Notes: a model not told the origin generated them from the sequence alone. Shown: positions 1 through 12,856, counted from the first letter of the stretch. The stretch is 64,000 bases of DNA from Dinochytrium kinnereticum (GCA_027604005.1 JADGJT010000021.1:1-64000); one strand, 5' to 3'. A program made the numbers and translations.

Positions 1-11
1 TAGTGAGCGGT

Positions 12-129
12 ATCTTTTCTTGATCTCAACCGCTCACCCCTTGTTGCATTTCCTCAGGTAGACTTTACTTCAACATTTCAATACATCTTTTCTTGATCTC
101 AACCGCTCACCCCTTGTTGCATTTCCTCA
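12..129. repeat. Two direct repeat copies, 73-bp period
   Basis: A 45-base sequence at 12-56 recurs without a visible mismatch at 85-129, giving a 73-base period. The second copy abuts the point where the copia reverse transcriptase homology at 130-526 stops. This looks like a local duplication at the edge of a decayed retroelement, perhaps part of a longer tandem array cut by the window edge. Confidence 0.8.
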
Positions 130-526
130 CAACAAGCAAGGACCCTTTAGCAGCGATCCAGTGACGTTCATTCGGATTCTGGATATGGCGACTGAGAATG
201 GAGACAGCAGCAGTAATGTCTGGTCGAGTAGCCATACTGAGATATTCAAGACTGCCAACAACAGATCGATAATGGGTGGGGTCGCATGGTTTGGTGGCTT
301 CGGAGTTCCCAGAATTGAGGAAGTCATTGAGCATGGGGGTCTTGATGGGATTGCAGTCGACCATGCCGAAACGTTGGAGAACATCGCCAATGTACTTGGA
401 TTGGTTAAGGAAGCACAATTTGACGGAGCCACAGGAGAGTTCGATCCCTAGACAGTAGCGGAGAAGACCAAGATCCTTCATGGCAAAGCGAGCTTTTACA
501 TCAGTCTTGAGATCGTCACGTCTCAC
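107..526 (-). mobile_element. Ty1/copia retrotransposon reverse transcriptase fragment (broken)
   Basis: The minus strand encodes about 130 residues matching the C-terminal half of copia-type reverse transcriptase. It shows the MKDLG segment, a LGIEL motif, RFGM, then the family signature of Y-R-S-x-V-G-S-L-x-Y-L followed by ATRPDI and an LSR near the C-terminus. The upstream half (integrase, YVDD catalytic box) and the downstream RNase H are missing. Homology stops where the 45-base direct repeat begins, and no complete gag-pol frame is present. This is a dead fragment, not a working element. Sequence at 540-900 could include LTR remains, since the minus strand opens TGTTAGAG at 900, but no paired LTR was found. 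Confidence 0.85.
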
Positions 527-529
527 AAC

Positions 530-1455
530 TCTGCTTGGAAAAGAAAATCAACGAGCTAATCGATCAAGAGATAACGTCTTCTTGACCACACAATCGTAAC
601 GATCCACTAATAAATCTTTAGCTCAATAGAAAGTGGGGCTCATAACTTGATAAGCCTTAACAAATATACACTGTGTGAAGATATAAGAAAACGTATATTT
701 GTACAGAAAAACTAGGATACCGGTGTGAAGATACAAGAAAACGTAGTCTTCAAATATCTCACACGGAAACATAAAAAGAGAGAAACAATCACGTGACTAC
801 ACGTATTACCTGATACACATCTTCAGGTAGATACATCAACAAACAAGAAAAGCCAAGGACAAATATCCGAAGGAACAATAAGCACAAAAAAGCTCTAACA
901 AGAATATTCCTCAACAGACTCAACATGCCAGATAGAGCGAAAAATATATACTGCATCAAAAAATGCGGTCAACCAATGAGCAAAGGGAACAGGTTGAAGT
1001 ACAATACCCTTTTGCTGTGGGTTTGTCTTTCCAAATCTCTGGACAGAAACGCCAAGTCAGGAAGATTGATGATGGCATAGTTTAACTAGAATAAATCGAA
1101 AATTTCATAGATATTTCTACCAAAATCTCTTTCTGTTAGATACAAGCCTTTTCAATGTTTTTGACTTTGAATTTTTTTAATCAATTGAAAATTAAAATGA
1201 AAAATCTCAAATTCGTGCACCTGTCTGTACTTTGTCTCGTTGCCTCAATATATGAGGCATTTATTCATATGTCCCAAACCATTAAGCCTCGTACTTTCTA
1301 GGGGACCACAGGAAATAAAGGCTAATTTAACCTGCTCAAGCCAAGCATCATAAAAGGGTAAAAGAGTACGCAACTTTAGAAAAACAAGAATCTTTTCATC
1401 CTCTATAATCTAATGACAACCCCACTTTCCCCCCGATACACTCCAAAGAAATAGA
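530..1455. other. Gene-free stretch with possible LTR debris
   Basis: AT-rich sequence without a credible gene. A 22-base unit beginning tgtgaagata recurs at about 674-696 and 723-745, with one substitution in the compared stretch. An inverted TGTTAG at 900 resembles a copia LTR terminus. From about 950 to 1455 nothing else stands out. The 3' flank of the minus-strand TBL2-like gene lies at the right end. Confidence 0.4.
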
Positions 1456-3520
1456 TCAAACAGACCAAACGTGAATATCCTTCCCATTTTCCCCAAAGGT
1501 GGCTAAGAACCGACCGTCCAAAGACCAATCCATACCTGCCACGGAGCCTGAAAAAGGAAAAAACAACAAAAATCGTGAGGTCAGATAAACGTTCAAATCC
1601 CGGTAAGACTTACTTGGGTGAGCCGCAGGGATGCTATCTAAAACTTTCCCGTCCTTGAATGACCAAAGAACGATGATTTGTCCTGATGAGAAGGCAGCAA
1701 TTGTTGAATCAGGGGAGAGCGCGGCTAGAGATACGTCTGATAACCCTAAATCGTTGTTCACGTTCAAAGTGTGCAAAAGTTTTGGGTCCTGAATACAAGT
1801 TTTTGTTTGCGTGTGAGTGAATGTTAAGTACTCAATACTGCCTCAAAAAGAGGGGGAGATAGAAAAAGGTAACCCACAACCCACCTCTCGCTGTTCATAT
1901 CGAACTGCCGGAGAAAAAAAGCAAAAAAAGAAGAAAAAATGTACTTTAGCAGAAACCAAAAATACGCAAACCCCTTCTAAACGAAACACACCATTCAAAT
2001 TCCAAAGCTTAGCAGTCCCGTCTTTCGATACTGTCACAATTCTATCCTTCCCGCCAAACGCAAGCGCCGTGATACCACGAGAATGCCCGCTAATAGAGAA
2101 GGCAATCGGAACACCACCGCGTGCCGAGCCTGCAACATGATTCGGTTTGATCTCCCACACCCGTGCGTCACCTTGTGAAAAAAGGCAGAAAGAGTCGGCT
2201 AAGCCCAAAGAAAGGAAAAAAAAAAAATGGGAAAAAACGGAAAAGCTTACTGAGGAACCCTCCAAGAGCAACAAGCCTTCCGTCAGGCGAGATCCGGGCA
2301 ACGTAGTTATTCACCGCTACATCGCAATAAGAAGGAAAAGGCGATTGCAAGAGAGAAAAAGAACGTAATGTTAATGCTCTGGAATCATGCGAAACGAGGA
2401 GCTTTCATTGCAAAAATCCCACCATTCGTTCGAACGCAATCAATTCGTTCGGCACCAGCCAACCTCCAAAAATTCAACGTCGTATCAGACGAACAGCTGT
2501 AACAAAATCCCTTCCCGATCCCAACACTGATGATCTCTGCTTCGTGTGATTCAGTCGACTCGGAGGACAGAGTGTACTTCCCGTTGGAGCTCTAGAATAA
2601 ACATCCCGCAAGTAAATATATATAAACTGTCAGCGCTTTTTGATGCGAAACGGATAACAGTGTGAATTCAGAAAGGGAGAATGATGGACTTACTGTGTAC
2701 ACTCGGACGGTCAAGTTGTTGTTAGTTCCAACAACGATACTATTGCCGTCTAGTATAACGCGTTGTTGCAATTTATCAGACAATGAATCCATAGATATGC
2801 CAATAAGCAAGGATACACTAACCGGCAGATATGGCAATTTTGACCGGCGAATCCCCATCATGATCAATCTTTGTTACTTTAGGCACAAAGCTTTATATTT
2901 TGGGGATTTTGAAATTAGAAAGCATGAGGTAATGTATACTTAATGATTAACATCACATAACAAGACTCACTTGCTCTCTTTTTTTTCGAAAGATGAGATC
3001 TGCCAAAGCCGAATGCTTCTATCTTGAGAAGTTTAAAAAGAAAAACCCAAGAAAAAGTCAGTCTTCGCAAAACATTAACCCCTTCCCCCAAAAATAAATC
3101 AAAAGAAAGACCATAGGAGAAGAAGCTCCACTTCTATTCAACAACAAACTCACCATCCGCACAACTAGCCAAAACCTCCCCCGAAAACGCCAACCCCGTA
3201 ATCCCCTTCAAGTGTCCTCTCAACTGACAAAAAAATCTCGAATGCGTCGGTCTCGGAGCATGCTGTTTAGCCCCGCCACCACCTCCTCCACTCTGCAAAG
3301 CCACAGGAGCAGCATGCTTCTTATGATGCTTGCGAAGAGAAGATGCCGAGGGTCTTGAAGTAGATTCCGCGTCGGATTCAGCCGGGGTTGTTGGAGGCGG
3401 TGGTGGAGGGGTTGAGACTGCTAGGGCCGCGGTGCGGCGGAAGAGGAAGAAGAAGGTGGCGGCGGCGATGGTCAGGCCAATGGCGATCGTGGTGACGATG
3501 GTGGTCAGGGCTGTGGACAT
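1456..3520 (-). CDS. TBL2-like WD40 repeat membrane protein
   Basis: Multi-exon minus-strand gene. The ATG at 3520 opens an N-terminal hydrophobic anchor (about residues 5-27), followed by a Pro-rich and a basic/Gly-rich linker. WD40 blades follow, with the tells SCAD-RSIRLW, SSDTTLNFW, ARVWE, SKDGTAKLW and a final DIHVW before the stop at 1456-1458. Introns have GT-AG ends, for example a donor after the aspartate codon near 3156 and an acceptor near 3034. The order of N-terminal anchor, basic linker and WD40 propeller matches TBL2, which in animals is an ER-membrane protein linked to stress signalling through PERK. Transfer of that role to this organism is inference. A generic WD40 protein is the alternative. 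It lies tail-on to copia debris and upstream of CIA30 on the same strand. Confidence 0.75.
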
Positions 3521-3655
3521 TCTTGGGTCAATTTTTTGGAGTTTTGGAGAAGCTTTTTTTTTATTTTTGACCCAAGTGCTGTCGGTAAAGAAACAGAGGG
3601 AACATCCCTCGACCATTCAATGCAAATAATTATGTATTATCCATCACAAAAACAG

Positions 3656-5078
3656 CTACGATCTACTCTTCCCATTGCCTGGACGCGCCACCTCTGCCTT
3701 CCCCCTCGCTGCAGGGGTAGCCGGTGGCTCGACAAAGAATGGAGCCTGCGGTAGCTTTCGGAGGTAATCAGGATTAGGAATATCCATATCCCCAAACGTC
3801 TGATGAGTATTCACAGCACGAATCCAGTCCAGCTCCAATCGAAAGTCGCCGTTTTGCCGGACAATCGAGAATCCCACTGTCTTCACTTGCGTGCGATCCA
3901 TAGCCAGCTGACGCGGTTGGACGTAGCCGTGGGATGTGAGGACAAAGTCGCGGAAGGGTATCTGTTGTTGTAATGCTTTAGTGGAATACAGCATAGATAA
4001 CGTTCAATTACCAGAAGCGTCTCCCATTCTCCAGGCTTTTCAAAGTATAACCGATGTTGCCAGAGGTAAGAGGGGTAAATGCCGTCGGTTTGCAGGTTAA
4101 CAGACCATTGCCGGTTATCACCTTTTGCCCGAATGGCAAGATATCGGAAAGCGCTAGTGTCGAATCGAGGTCGGTGGAATAGTGTCATTGGTCGCTCCTA
4201 CAGACGCGCAATGTCACAAAATATCTTAAGGGTCAACGAAAAAGAAGAAAGGGAAAGAAGGTAAAGCAACAAAGATAAGCGAAAGAAAATTACAAACATG
4301 TGATCGTATGCCTGCATATCCACTTCGTTGCAATTTACTTCCTTCCGCGATATCTGTCGACAGTTTCCCCCAAAATACACCTGCATCACAAGAACGGTAA
4401 GTTTCTTCCATGGACTGACCCCCCCTTCCCCCCTCCCAGTCAGCTGAATTCCAATCAAAAGCCTACCAGTTTTCTCTGGTGTCAATCCCCAATAGGCCTC
4501 AGAGAATCCTGGATAAAGTAATGAATGTGAGCAAGTAAACCGATTCCCTGATTCCCAGACACCAAACTACATTTACATCAAGATAGACATCTGAAGTACA
4601 ATGCATCTGATCTCCAACAAACCCGCAAAGCAAACAAATAATAGGCTCGATTCACTGTCAGCGACAGCCGAAATCGCATCAAAAACAAAACGATATAAAC
4701 ACACAATCCAGAAAAACTACCACCCCTCACCTCCAATGTCTGCATCTGAGCCAACAACAAAATTCTGCAACGACTCGACAGAGTTGAACCGAAACATGGG
4801 CAAATCACTCTTCCATCCCAAATCAAACTTCAAAGCTACAGGTCCCAAAATGAAAGCATCCATGGAAGAAAGGTCGGTTGCATGCAAGGGAGATCATTCG
4901 TTGCCATCCAGAGCAGGTCGGTGTCAGCAGAAGTGAAAAGACGAAGAAGAGTCACATGCATTGAACGAGCGAAGGCGGGTGAGGAAACGTAACAGCGGGT
5001 GAGGTTTAGCATACCTGACGCAGCCTCGTCTTTAATGAACTGCAGCGACCTTGAGAGGTACGCCTTCATCGAGGACAT
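3656..5078 (-). CDS. NDUFAF1: Complex I intermediate-associated protein 30 (CIA30/NDUFAF1 family)
   Basis: Spliced minus-strand gene that starts at the ATG at 5076-5078 and stops at 3656. The CIA30 fold is recognised by the RSGYAGIRS motif in the exon around 4300-4380. This is followed by FRYLAIRAKGD, a WSVNLQT strand and the block FEKPGEWETLL joined to IPFRDFVLTS. The C-terminal part has the conserved VGFSI and GDFRLELDWI. In the family, this protein is a matrix assembly factor for the membrane arm of respiratory complex I. The start region resembles a short basic, amphipathic presequence (SSMKAYLSRSLQF). The total length is near the fungal norm. Introns between about 4420 and 5020 were resolved only approximately. 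Confidence 0.88.
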
Positions 5079-5479
5079 GTTGTGAAAGTTGTTTGAGGTG
5101 AAAAGTGGTGAATATTGCAGTACTTTCGAGTTGTGCAACGACGTGCTGCATGGGCGGATCCAGAGCAGCAATCGATGCGCCGACGATGGGTGCCGTGCGA
5201 GAAAGTCTCGGAATGCTTGCGAGTGAACAGACACGAGCCTCGCGAGGTGCCGAAGCTACGACTGCATCGTCTCTTTTTCCTGCTGCAGATGCACACACTT
5301 GGCCCTTTCAACCATCGCCGGCTCTTGGGCAGATTTCCCATCCGACTTCCACACAACGCAGAGTATTCTTGTTTGATGCTTAAAATTAGAGAAAAAACAA
5401 CAGTTTCGATTTGACCCCAAACGCAAGTCCTTTATTATTACAAGAATAATGCGACAACAGCCACACACCACCAAGACGC
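5079..5479. other. Spacer between CIA30 and uS7 genes
   Basis: Contains the promoter side of CIA30 and the 3' flank of uS7, both on the minus strand. An open frame continues upstream of the CIA30 ATG but has no ATG of its own and ends in a stop, so it is not used as a start. A run with tttattatta near 5431 is the likely T/A-rich terminator side of uS7. No gene was seen. Confidence 0.5.
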
Positions 5480-6377
<898 letters not shown>

Positions 6378-7111
6378 ATTTGAGCTGGTAGTTTCAAACA
6401 GAGAAAGGGACGGTGTGAGAATCTAAGGTCTGAGACGCTTCTGTCACTACGGTCATGTCCCCTTCCGCCCTTCCAGTCAGCACCTATCCAACCCGCATAC
6501 CACACAAAGACCAGCCCGAACAGGTCCGAGGTCCAAGCATCAACAAATGTCCTTTCCCTCCAGCACCTCAGTTCCACCCAAGTCCCCCCCAGCAAAGCTC
6601 AACTCAGCCATCCCTCCATCCTCCCGACATCCAGAGATCGGAAGCATGCTGCTGCTGGCGGCGTGGTTCAGCGGTGCGATGGATGGATGGATGGATGGAT
6701 GGGATGGATGAGGCCGTCGTCTGCCGTCTCCTCACCTAGTGGTTCCTTTGAAGTGAAAGGCGAAAAAGGAGGTGCGACACAGGTGGGACTCGCCCACAAA
6801 ACCCAGTGGCGCAGATGCGGCAGAGATGCCTCCGTGCCGTCTGCGCCAGCCACCCTTGATGTAGTGTGCATTGATGCGCTACAGTGACACACGTCCCACC
6901 CCAGCAGCACGCACCTTGATGCTGCGACACCAGTGCGGGCAGCCAGCAGCGACAAACCACTTTGGCGACGCTGATTGGCCAGCCGCTGGCTGTGAGCGAT
7001 CGTTTGTTTGCTGCTTCAACTTGACCTCCTCACCCCTCACCCCTCACCGTCACCTCCCTCCCTCGCATAACCCCCCCACCACCCCACCTCGCAGGCCACA
7101 CGAGCCAACTG
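6378..7111. promoter_or_regulatory. Divergent promoter region, uS7 / DNAJC3
   Basis: Intergenic spacer between two genes transcribed away from each other. It holds a (GGAT)n microsatellite at 6678-6710, interrupted by one extra G, and C-rich tracts near the DNAJC3 start (7060-7095). No canonical TATA box was identified. No coding potential was accepted: short frames here lack homology and overlap on both strands. Confidence 0.5.
6678..6710. repeat. (GGAT)n microsatellite
   Basis: About seven tetranucleotide units with one interruption, located in the uS7/DNAJC3 spacer. Read on the uS7 coding strand it is a CCAT/CATC-type tract. Confidence 0.95.
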
Positions 7112-9566
7112 ATGCTCCCGTTGCAATCACCGATATCCCTCGCGAGGCTGCTGGCACTCGCGGCCTCGCTGGTCTTGTTCTGTCTGGTATGTCTGGGTGC
7201 GCAGGTTAACGCCGATCCTTCTGCGAGGACGGTGCAGCAGATCTTGGATGAGGCAAAGGAGCATATGGCATCGAATCGTTTTAATGAGGCATTGAATGCG
7301 TACGAGTTGGCGATAGGTACGGGATTTCTTGCTCCCTTTTCGTCTTTCTTTGCACTGGGTTGATGTGGTTGGCGCTTTTGGTATCTGATTAGCTTCGTTT
7401 TATCATGTTGTGCTGACGTTTGTTCTTGGGAAACCCCACATAACCCAGGCAAGGAAAGCAACAACTACCTCACCTATTACCGCAGAGCCGTTGCCTACCT
7501 TACCATGGGCCGATCATCTCACGCACTGCGAGACCTGTCAACGGTCATTGATCTCAACCCCAAGTTCACATCGGTTCGTTTTTTTGTTTCTCCTTCCCCC
7601 ACAATGCTTTTTGCTTTTGTTCTTGTCTTTTCTTGAAATAAAACTTACAAGAGTGTTTTGTTGTGTTTTTTTTTTGTTATTTGGACGGGCAGGCGTTTCT
7701 TCAACGAGGGAAACAGTACTTGAAGGAATGCATGTTGAAGGAGGCTTTGGCTGATCTACAAAAATATCAGCAGCTAAACCCTGCTGATGCGAATGTTCAG
7801 GAGAATGTGAGTTCGCTATTCCTTTCATACCACATCCCGTTTAAAGAAAAGAAGAAACAAGTAGTTGACTTGTGATTCCTTTCCCTTGTTTTCTAATCTT
7901 CTCCGTTTGTTTTTCAATAAATAGATCAACGAAGTCGTTATGGCTGAGCAATCTATGGCAGCTGCTGATGTCCATATGAATTCGAAGGTTTATGAAGCCG
8001 CAATCGAGTCGTTGTCCCATGTTATCTCTGTGTGTCCTCTTCTTTCAGCGTTAAGGCTGAAGCGGGCTGAATGTTACCTGGCGATGGGAGATAAGGAGAT
8101 GGCCATTGGTGATTTGAGGTTTGTGCACTATCTTTATTTCTTTTGAAAAAGACCAATTCCAAAAATGTTGTTTTATCCTGCTTCCCATGTCCTAGAGGAA
8201 ACAAGATTGACATTCCTTCTTCCAACCCCTAACCCTTTTTTTTCAATAAGCCGCGCCGCCAAACTCCAACCCGACAGCACGGAAGTCCTCTACCGCATCG
8301 GCACCCTTCGTCTCTCGATTGGCGAACCAACCGAAGCCCTGACCTCTATCAAAGAGTGTCTAAAATTCGATCCCGAGAACAAGCCATGCAAAACCCTCTT
8401 CCGAGAGCTTAAGAAGCTTGAGAAATCCATCAAAAAGGTTGAAACCCTGCTCTTGGGGTCACTTTGGAAAGGAGCTTTGAGGGAGCTGCTTGGGAATGCT
8501 GCCGCTAGCGCTTCTATCAAGGGGGCCGCGGAGGGGGAGAATGGAGGACTCGTGGCGTCTGCGGAAAAGATTGGGGCAAAAACTTTGATGCATAAGGCGT
8601 ACGCTATGACTTGTCAGGCTTATACGGAGGTGAGTTGTGATTTATTGTTAACAAGCTTACTGACCTGGCCCTTGGCCTTCCATTTTTCGAGCAGCTCAAG
8701 GACGGTCCGCTTGGCTTGAAGTGGTGTAGCAAGGCTATCGAGTTGAACGAGCACGACCTGGACTCACTCTGCAACCGCGCCGAAGCCAAAATCCTTCTCG
8801 AAGAATACCAGGAGGCTGTTCGAGATTACGAGCGTGCCAATGAAGTCAACAGCCAAAGCCGACGGGTAGCATACCCTTTCCCTCTCCCCCTCTCTCACAC
8901 CATCATTTTCTGATTCCAACGTGATCTCTCTGTTTTTTCTTTGCTATCATAGGTTCACGAGGGGTACCAACGCGCCCAACGTCTCCTTAAAGCTGCTGGA
9001 CGAAAGGACTACTACAAGACGTTGAATGTCGCTCGAACAGCTAGCAAGCGGGAGATCAAAAAGTCTTACAGGAAGTTGGCGCAGGAGTGGCATCCTGATA
9101 AGTACAAGGGGGATTTGCCAAAGGAGACCATTTTAAAGAAGATGAGTGATTTGAATGAAGCTTATGAAACGCTTATGGACGATGGTGAGAGAGATAACTT
9201 TTTTGTGTTGATTGGTTGGGGCCGGGGGCTGTAATATTTACATATCATTCTTCTAACCTCCTTTTTTTTTTCCGTAGAAAAACGTGCTCGCGTCGATAAT
9301 GGAGAAGACCCTAATGTAAGACCTTACCACAAATTCCGGGCTCTTTGTCTATTCCCTATTCCAGTTAAAGAAAAACTTTCCCCTTCTCCTCCTTCTTTTT
9401 CTTTGCTAACCTCTCTACTTTTTTTTAAATAAAAAATAAATTAAAATCATAGGAGCAAGCGCATGGCCACCAACACCCGTTCTTCCACCAAGGGGGATTC
9501 CCGTTCGGTGGAGGTGGTGGGAACCCTTTTGGACAGGGGGGAGGGACGTTCCGGTTCCACTTTTAG
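7112..9566 (+). CDS. DNAJC3: DNAJC3/P58-type ER co-chaperone (TPR + J domain)
   Basis: Plus-strand gene of about nine exons starting at the ATG at 7112. A signal peptide (leucine-rich core, residues about 8-30) is followed by consecutive TPR units. Examples are the exon pieces with ALNAYELAI, YYRRAVAYLTMG, AFLQRGKQYLKE, ALRLKRAECYLAMGD and LYRIGTLRLSIG. A C-terminal J domain from about 9000 carries DYYKTLNV, KKSYRKLAQEW and the diagnostic HPD tripeptide. The end is Gly/Phe-rich, closing in FRFHF at the TAG at 9564-9566. In animals the protein sits in the ER lumen, holds misfolded clients with its TPRs and stimulates BiP through the J domain. No KDEL is present, as in animal P58. A cluster of Gly/Ala/Lys residues near 8500-8570 interrupts the TPR array. 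Confidence 0.9.
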
Positions 9567-10640
9567 AAGGATTGTGGCTGGCTCTTGTTTTTTTCTTTTT
9601 TGATGAAGGAGCAAAAAGAAATTCAAAAAACAAGAAACACCTTTATGCTTTTTTGGGGGGACACCCGGGCATATGAAAATTGATATGGGCCCTTCTTTTT
9701 TTTTTTGGCTCTGTTGATGCTTTCTTTGGTTGAGAAATGTGTGAAAATTAGAACCTCTTTTTTTTTATTCTAGTTGGGTATTGTGTGGAGGGGTGCTCTT
9801 TAATTGTTCGGAATTTTTAAAGATGGTTTCGATGGGTGACTTTTGTATTATTATTTGTATGTATCGTGCTTGGAATCCGCACGTTGACATTTTTTTGGAA
9901 AAGAAAAGGAGTGATTTCTTTTTTAACCTTTCGCTCCCATCGCTTTTTTTTTCACCTTCCTTTCTATCTGCCCAACCCCACCGCACTCCTTCATTATTCG
10001 TACTGTTCTTTTCCCCCCTTTTGTCAACCCCCTTTTTTTTTCGTTCCTGGCATTGCTTTTCCGCAATATTTTTTTTTTCTACTTTGGGACCTTGTTTTCT
10101 TGCTGCACACTGGTTTATTTTGGCGACAAATGATGAGTATGTACTTATGATGGAGTTATTATTCTTTTTTTGGCATCGGTTTCGGCGTTGGTGGTGCTCT
10201 TGAATAGGCCGATGGAGAGTTTTCATTCTCTTACACGTCCCACTCTTTTGCTTATTGGCTTTTGATGAGCAGCGCAGTCTAAACAGATCAGAGTGTTGAC
10301 GAATGAAAAGGTTAAGAGTTCTTGTTCATGTTTTTCGAATACGTGTTGGTCAGAAGGTATGCTAATGATCCTCTGTGACAGTTATCCCAGGTATTAATTA
10401 GAAAGCAAAGGTTGTAGTTCTGGGACATGATAAAAAAAATCCAAAAGTCGTATCTTAGAGGGAATGAAACCAATCGCGTGTGCTCATATACAAACTTAAC
10501 CTGCATAATAACATAAAAACCTAACCATACCTAATTAACTAGATGCCAGGCATCCCAACCCATGCAAAGACGGAAAAAAAAAAAGAAAAACCACCGTTTT
10601 AGACATAACAATACCTCAACCCACTCACTCACCCCTACCC
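9567..10640. other. T-rich 3' flank, no gene
   Basis: Long poly-T and pyrimidine-rich sequence follows the DNAJC3 stop. Open frames exist on both strands over 9765-10226, but they consist of low-complexity Phe/Leu/Ser or Lys/Gln residues and are mutually antisense. They are artefacts of base composition. Nothing is recognisable up to 10640. Confidence 0.6.
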
Positions 10641-10644
10641 TTTA

Positions 10645-12856
10645 TTCACAAGACAATAATAAGTTTAGGGCTTGCATGTCACCAGACAGCAGAGCAGTGA
10701 GGGCCTCGCTTGGATCCTGTAAAAAAAAAAAAGTTTGGTGAGTGCAGACAAAAGACTAAAGAAACGATCAACTGGGGAAAATCAGCCGCACTACAAACCT
10801 TGCGGATCGAAATGATGCAGTAGAGTCCCAGTAGTGCTAACATACCGATGGTGATGCAGAGGGCCAGGAGAAGAACCACTAGAAAACCGAGGTCTTGAAT
10901 GTCTACTCCCGTCTAAGACTGTATCTTCAGACCCATATACTTCACTGGGTCTCGGCTTCACGGTCACATCTACATTTTTACGTGCAGCCTTAGTGATTGA
11001 AGATAAGAGAGAGAAGAAAGTCGGTTGAGAGGAAAGAAATAAAAGAAAAGTGCAAACCAATTGGTCCATCGTCATGAGCGTCTCCACCGCCAAAGGCTCG
11101 TGTGTGAGCGCGGTCGGATAAGATGAATCCAGAGACTGAATTGGTCGATCATTGGAGCCAGTAACCGTGTTAAAGTCATTCAAACGTATATCCGTAAGTG
11201 TTATTTTTCGTGATTTCCATAGCAGTCGTCGGCATAATAGTCACGAGAAGCTCTACATTGACAGTACGTCCACGAAGTCTGCCCATCCACAACACATCCC
11301 TAAGGCTCATTACCATCACGTCCTCAACCCCCTCCCCCCTTCCCCCCCTAACTCATTTAAAAAGCCTCTGAAAAAGTGTCTGAAATAATCCGCCCACTCC
11401 ATCACCAACTCCTGGTGCCATACAAAGTCAATTTTCTTCAAATCACTATGTTGCAAAGAGTTGCATGTTGCAAACGTGAGTATAATATTGTGGTTTAAGA
11501 ATGGTGAAGTTTGAACTGATCCTTTCGAAAGTCTTGATATCGAATCGCCTTTAACATCCTCCCAACGTTTAGAGTCCTGCGCGAAGGGTTTGTGCTTGTT
11601 AAAGGTGGTAGAAAATTGAATCGTTGTTGTGGTAAATAGTTTCATGTGCTTCTTTGATCCAGACAGAATAAAGTTCGAGGAGACACGCGCAAAGCAGATG
11701 TCAATACAAGTAGAGAGTTCCACGACTTGGATTGCAATCGGTGTTTGAATCAAGAGATTGCACGCTCACCTCTCTCGAAACAGATCCAGATGAGCCAGGT
11801 GTAGAGAAACGGTCAGAAACGGTGCTTGCGTCGATGCCAACATCTAACCCCAAACAAATTCGACGGACTTTCGTGCAAAGAAGGCATCAACCAGGATATA
11901 GATCTCACGAACGTTGTCCATTGCTGTCGCGTTAAAAGGGAGTGACCCAGAGCCAGTTTCGGAGTTCAGAATCAAGGCAGATCTCTCCCTTCGGGTCTAG
12001 ATTTCATTCATAGCGGTCGTGTTGGGGGCGGCAAACTCATCCCAGTCAGAACGAGAATAGACTTCATCCAAGGCAGAGAGAAAATCAAACTTGGTCACAG
12101 CAGTCGTGCTTTAGTCGTTATCTTTGATGCCCACCAACCACACCCAAAATGAATTCCCGGGACTTGAGCATATTTGGAGTAGAGAATTGAATAGATTTAT
12201 TCCTAGCAGTGGGTTGTTTGAATCAACAGCGTCGAAACCATCTCATCCAGAATGAATCTCAATGGTCCAGCCGCAAGACCGACATCAGTCGAGGCTGAGA
12301 GAAAATCAAATTTCGTGGTAGAAGCAACACGCGTCCGCAGTCACATAGTCAATCACACAGGGTAGATAGCAGATCTGCGTTGTCGTTACAGGAAGTCGTC
12401 AAAGTGAACGCCAACCAAAACGAATCTTAACGATCCGGTAACGTTGTCCAGAGCAGCCCTGTTGGGAGCCACGACTTTCAGAGTGATTCCATCCAGCACG
12501 TATTCTGAGGAGTTTGGAGCAAAAGCCGATGCCAGCGAGGGTCCACTTTGGAAGTCACAGCGTCTAGGCTCACCCCATCTAGACCTGAACCTTTGAATCA
12601 TCTTTTCGGACAATAGATATGCCGCCGTTTGCAAAAAGTCGCGGTTTAACATGGGCGTTGCAAAACTCGCATCATTCTTGTCGCTGGCATAGCCCTCCTC
12701 GTCAAGCCCTCCGAGTCCACCATCAAAGGACGAAACGTAAGCAGAAGAATAAGCTTCCGGATCGATTTTTTTGATAGCAGCGTTCGCGACCGTCTTCAGT
12801 CCCCCAACAACAGTCGCGGAGACCCTGCGGTACAAGTTGGAGAATGTCTCCAACAA
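10645..12856 (-). pseudogene. Degenerate repetitive coding remnant, unknown family
   Basis: The minus strand holds a 156-residue open segment at 12386-12856 with no ATG, a region of broken repeated units, and a terminal exon pair that encodes a strong transmembrane helix (about 10800-10905) followed by a short tail ending near 10645. Short motifs recur in shifted and stop-interrupted frames. APNRAALDNV (about 12436-12474), APNTTAMNEI (about 12002-12032), FNATAMDNV (about 11905-11941) and PTTAMEI (about 11205-11234) form one family. KFDFLSALDEV and KFDFLSASTDV (near 12065-12105 and 12280-12320) form another. This suggests a membrane protein gene with duplicated ectodomain units that has decayed. 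A real gene with many tiny exons is an alternative. No known family was recognised. Confidence 0.35.

Noticed and set aside
1588..1604. tRNA-like T-loop word (gttcaaatccc)
   Set aside because: No acceptor stem, D-arm or anticodon arm can be built around it, and it lies in an intron of the TBL2-like gene.
9765..10226. Long open frames on both strands after DNAJC3
   Set aside because: Both are low-complexity products of a T-rich strand and its complement.
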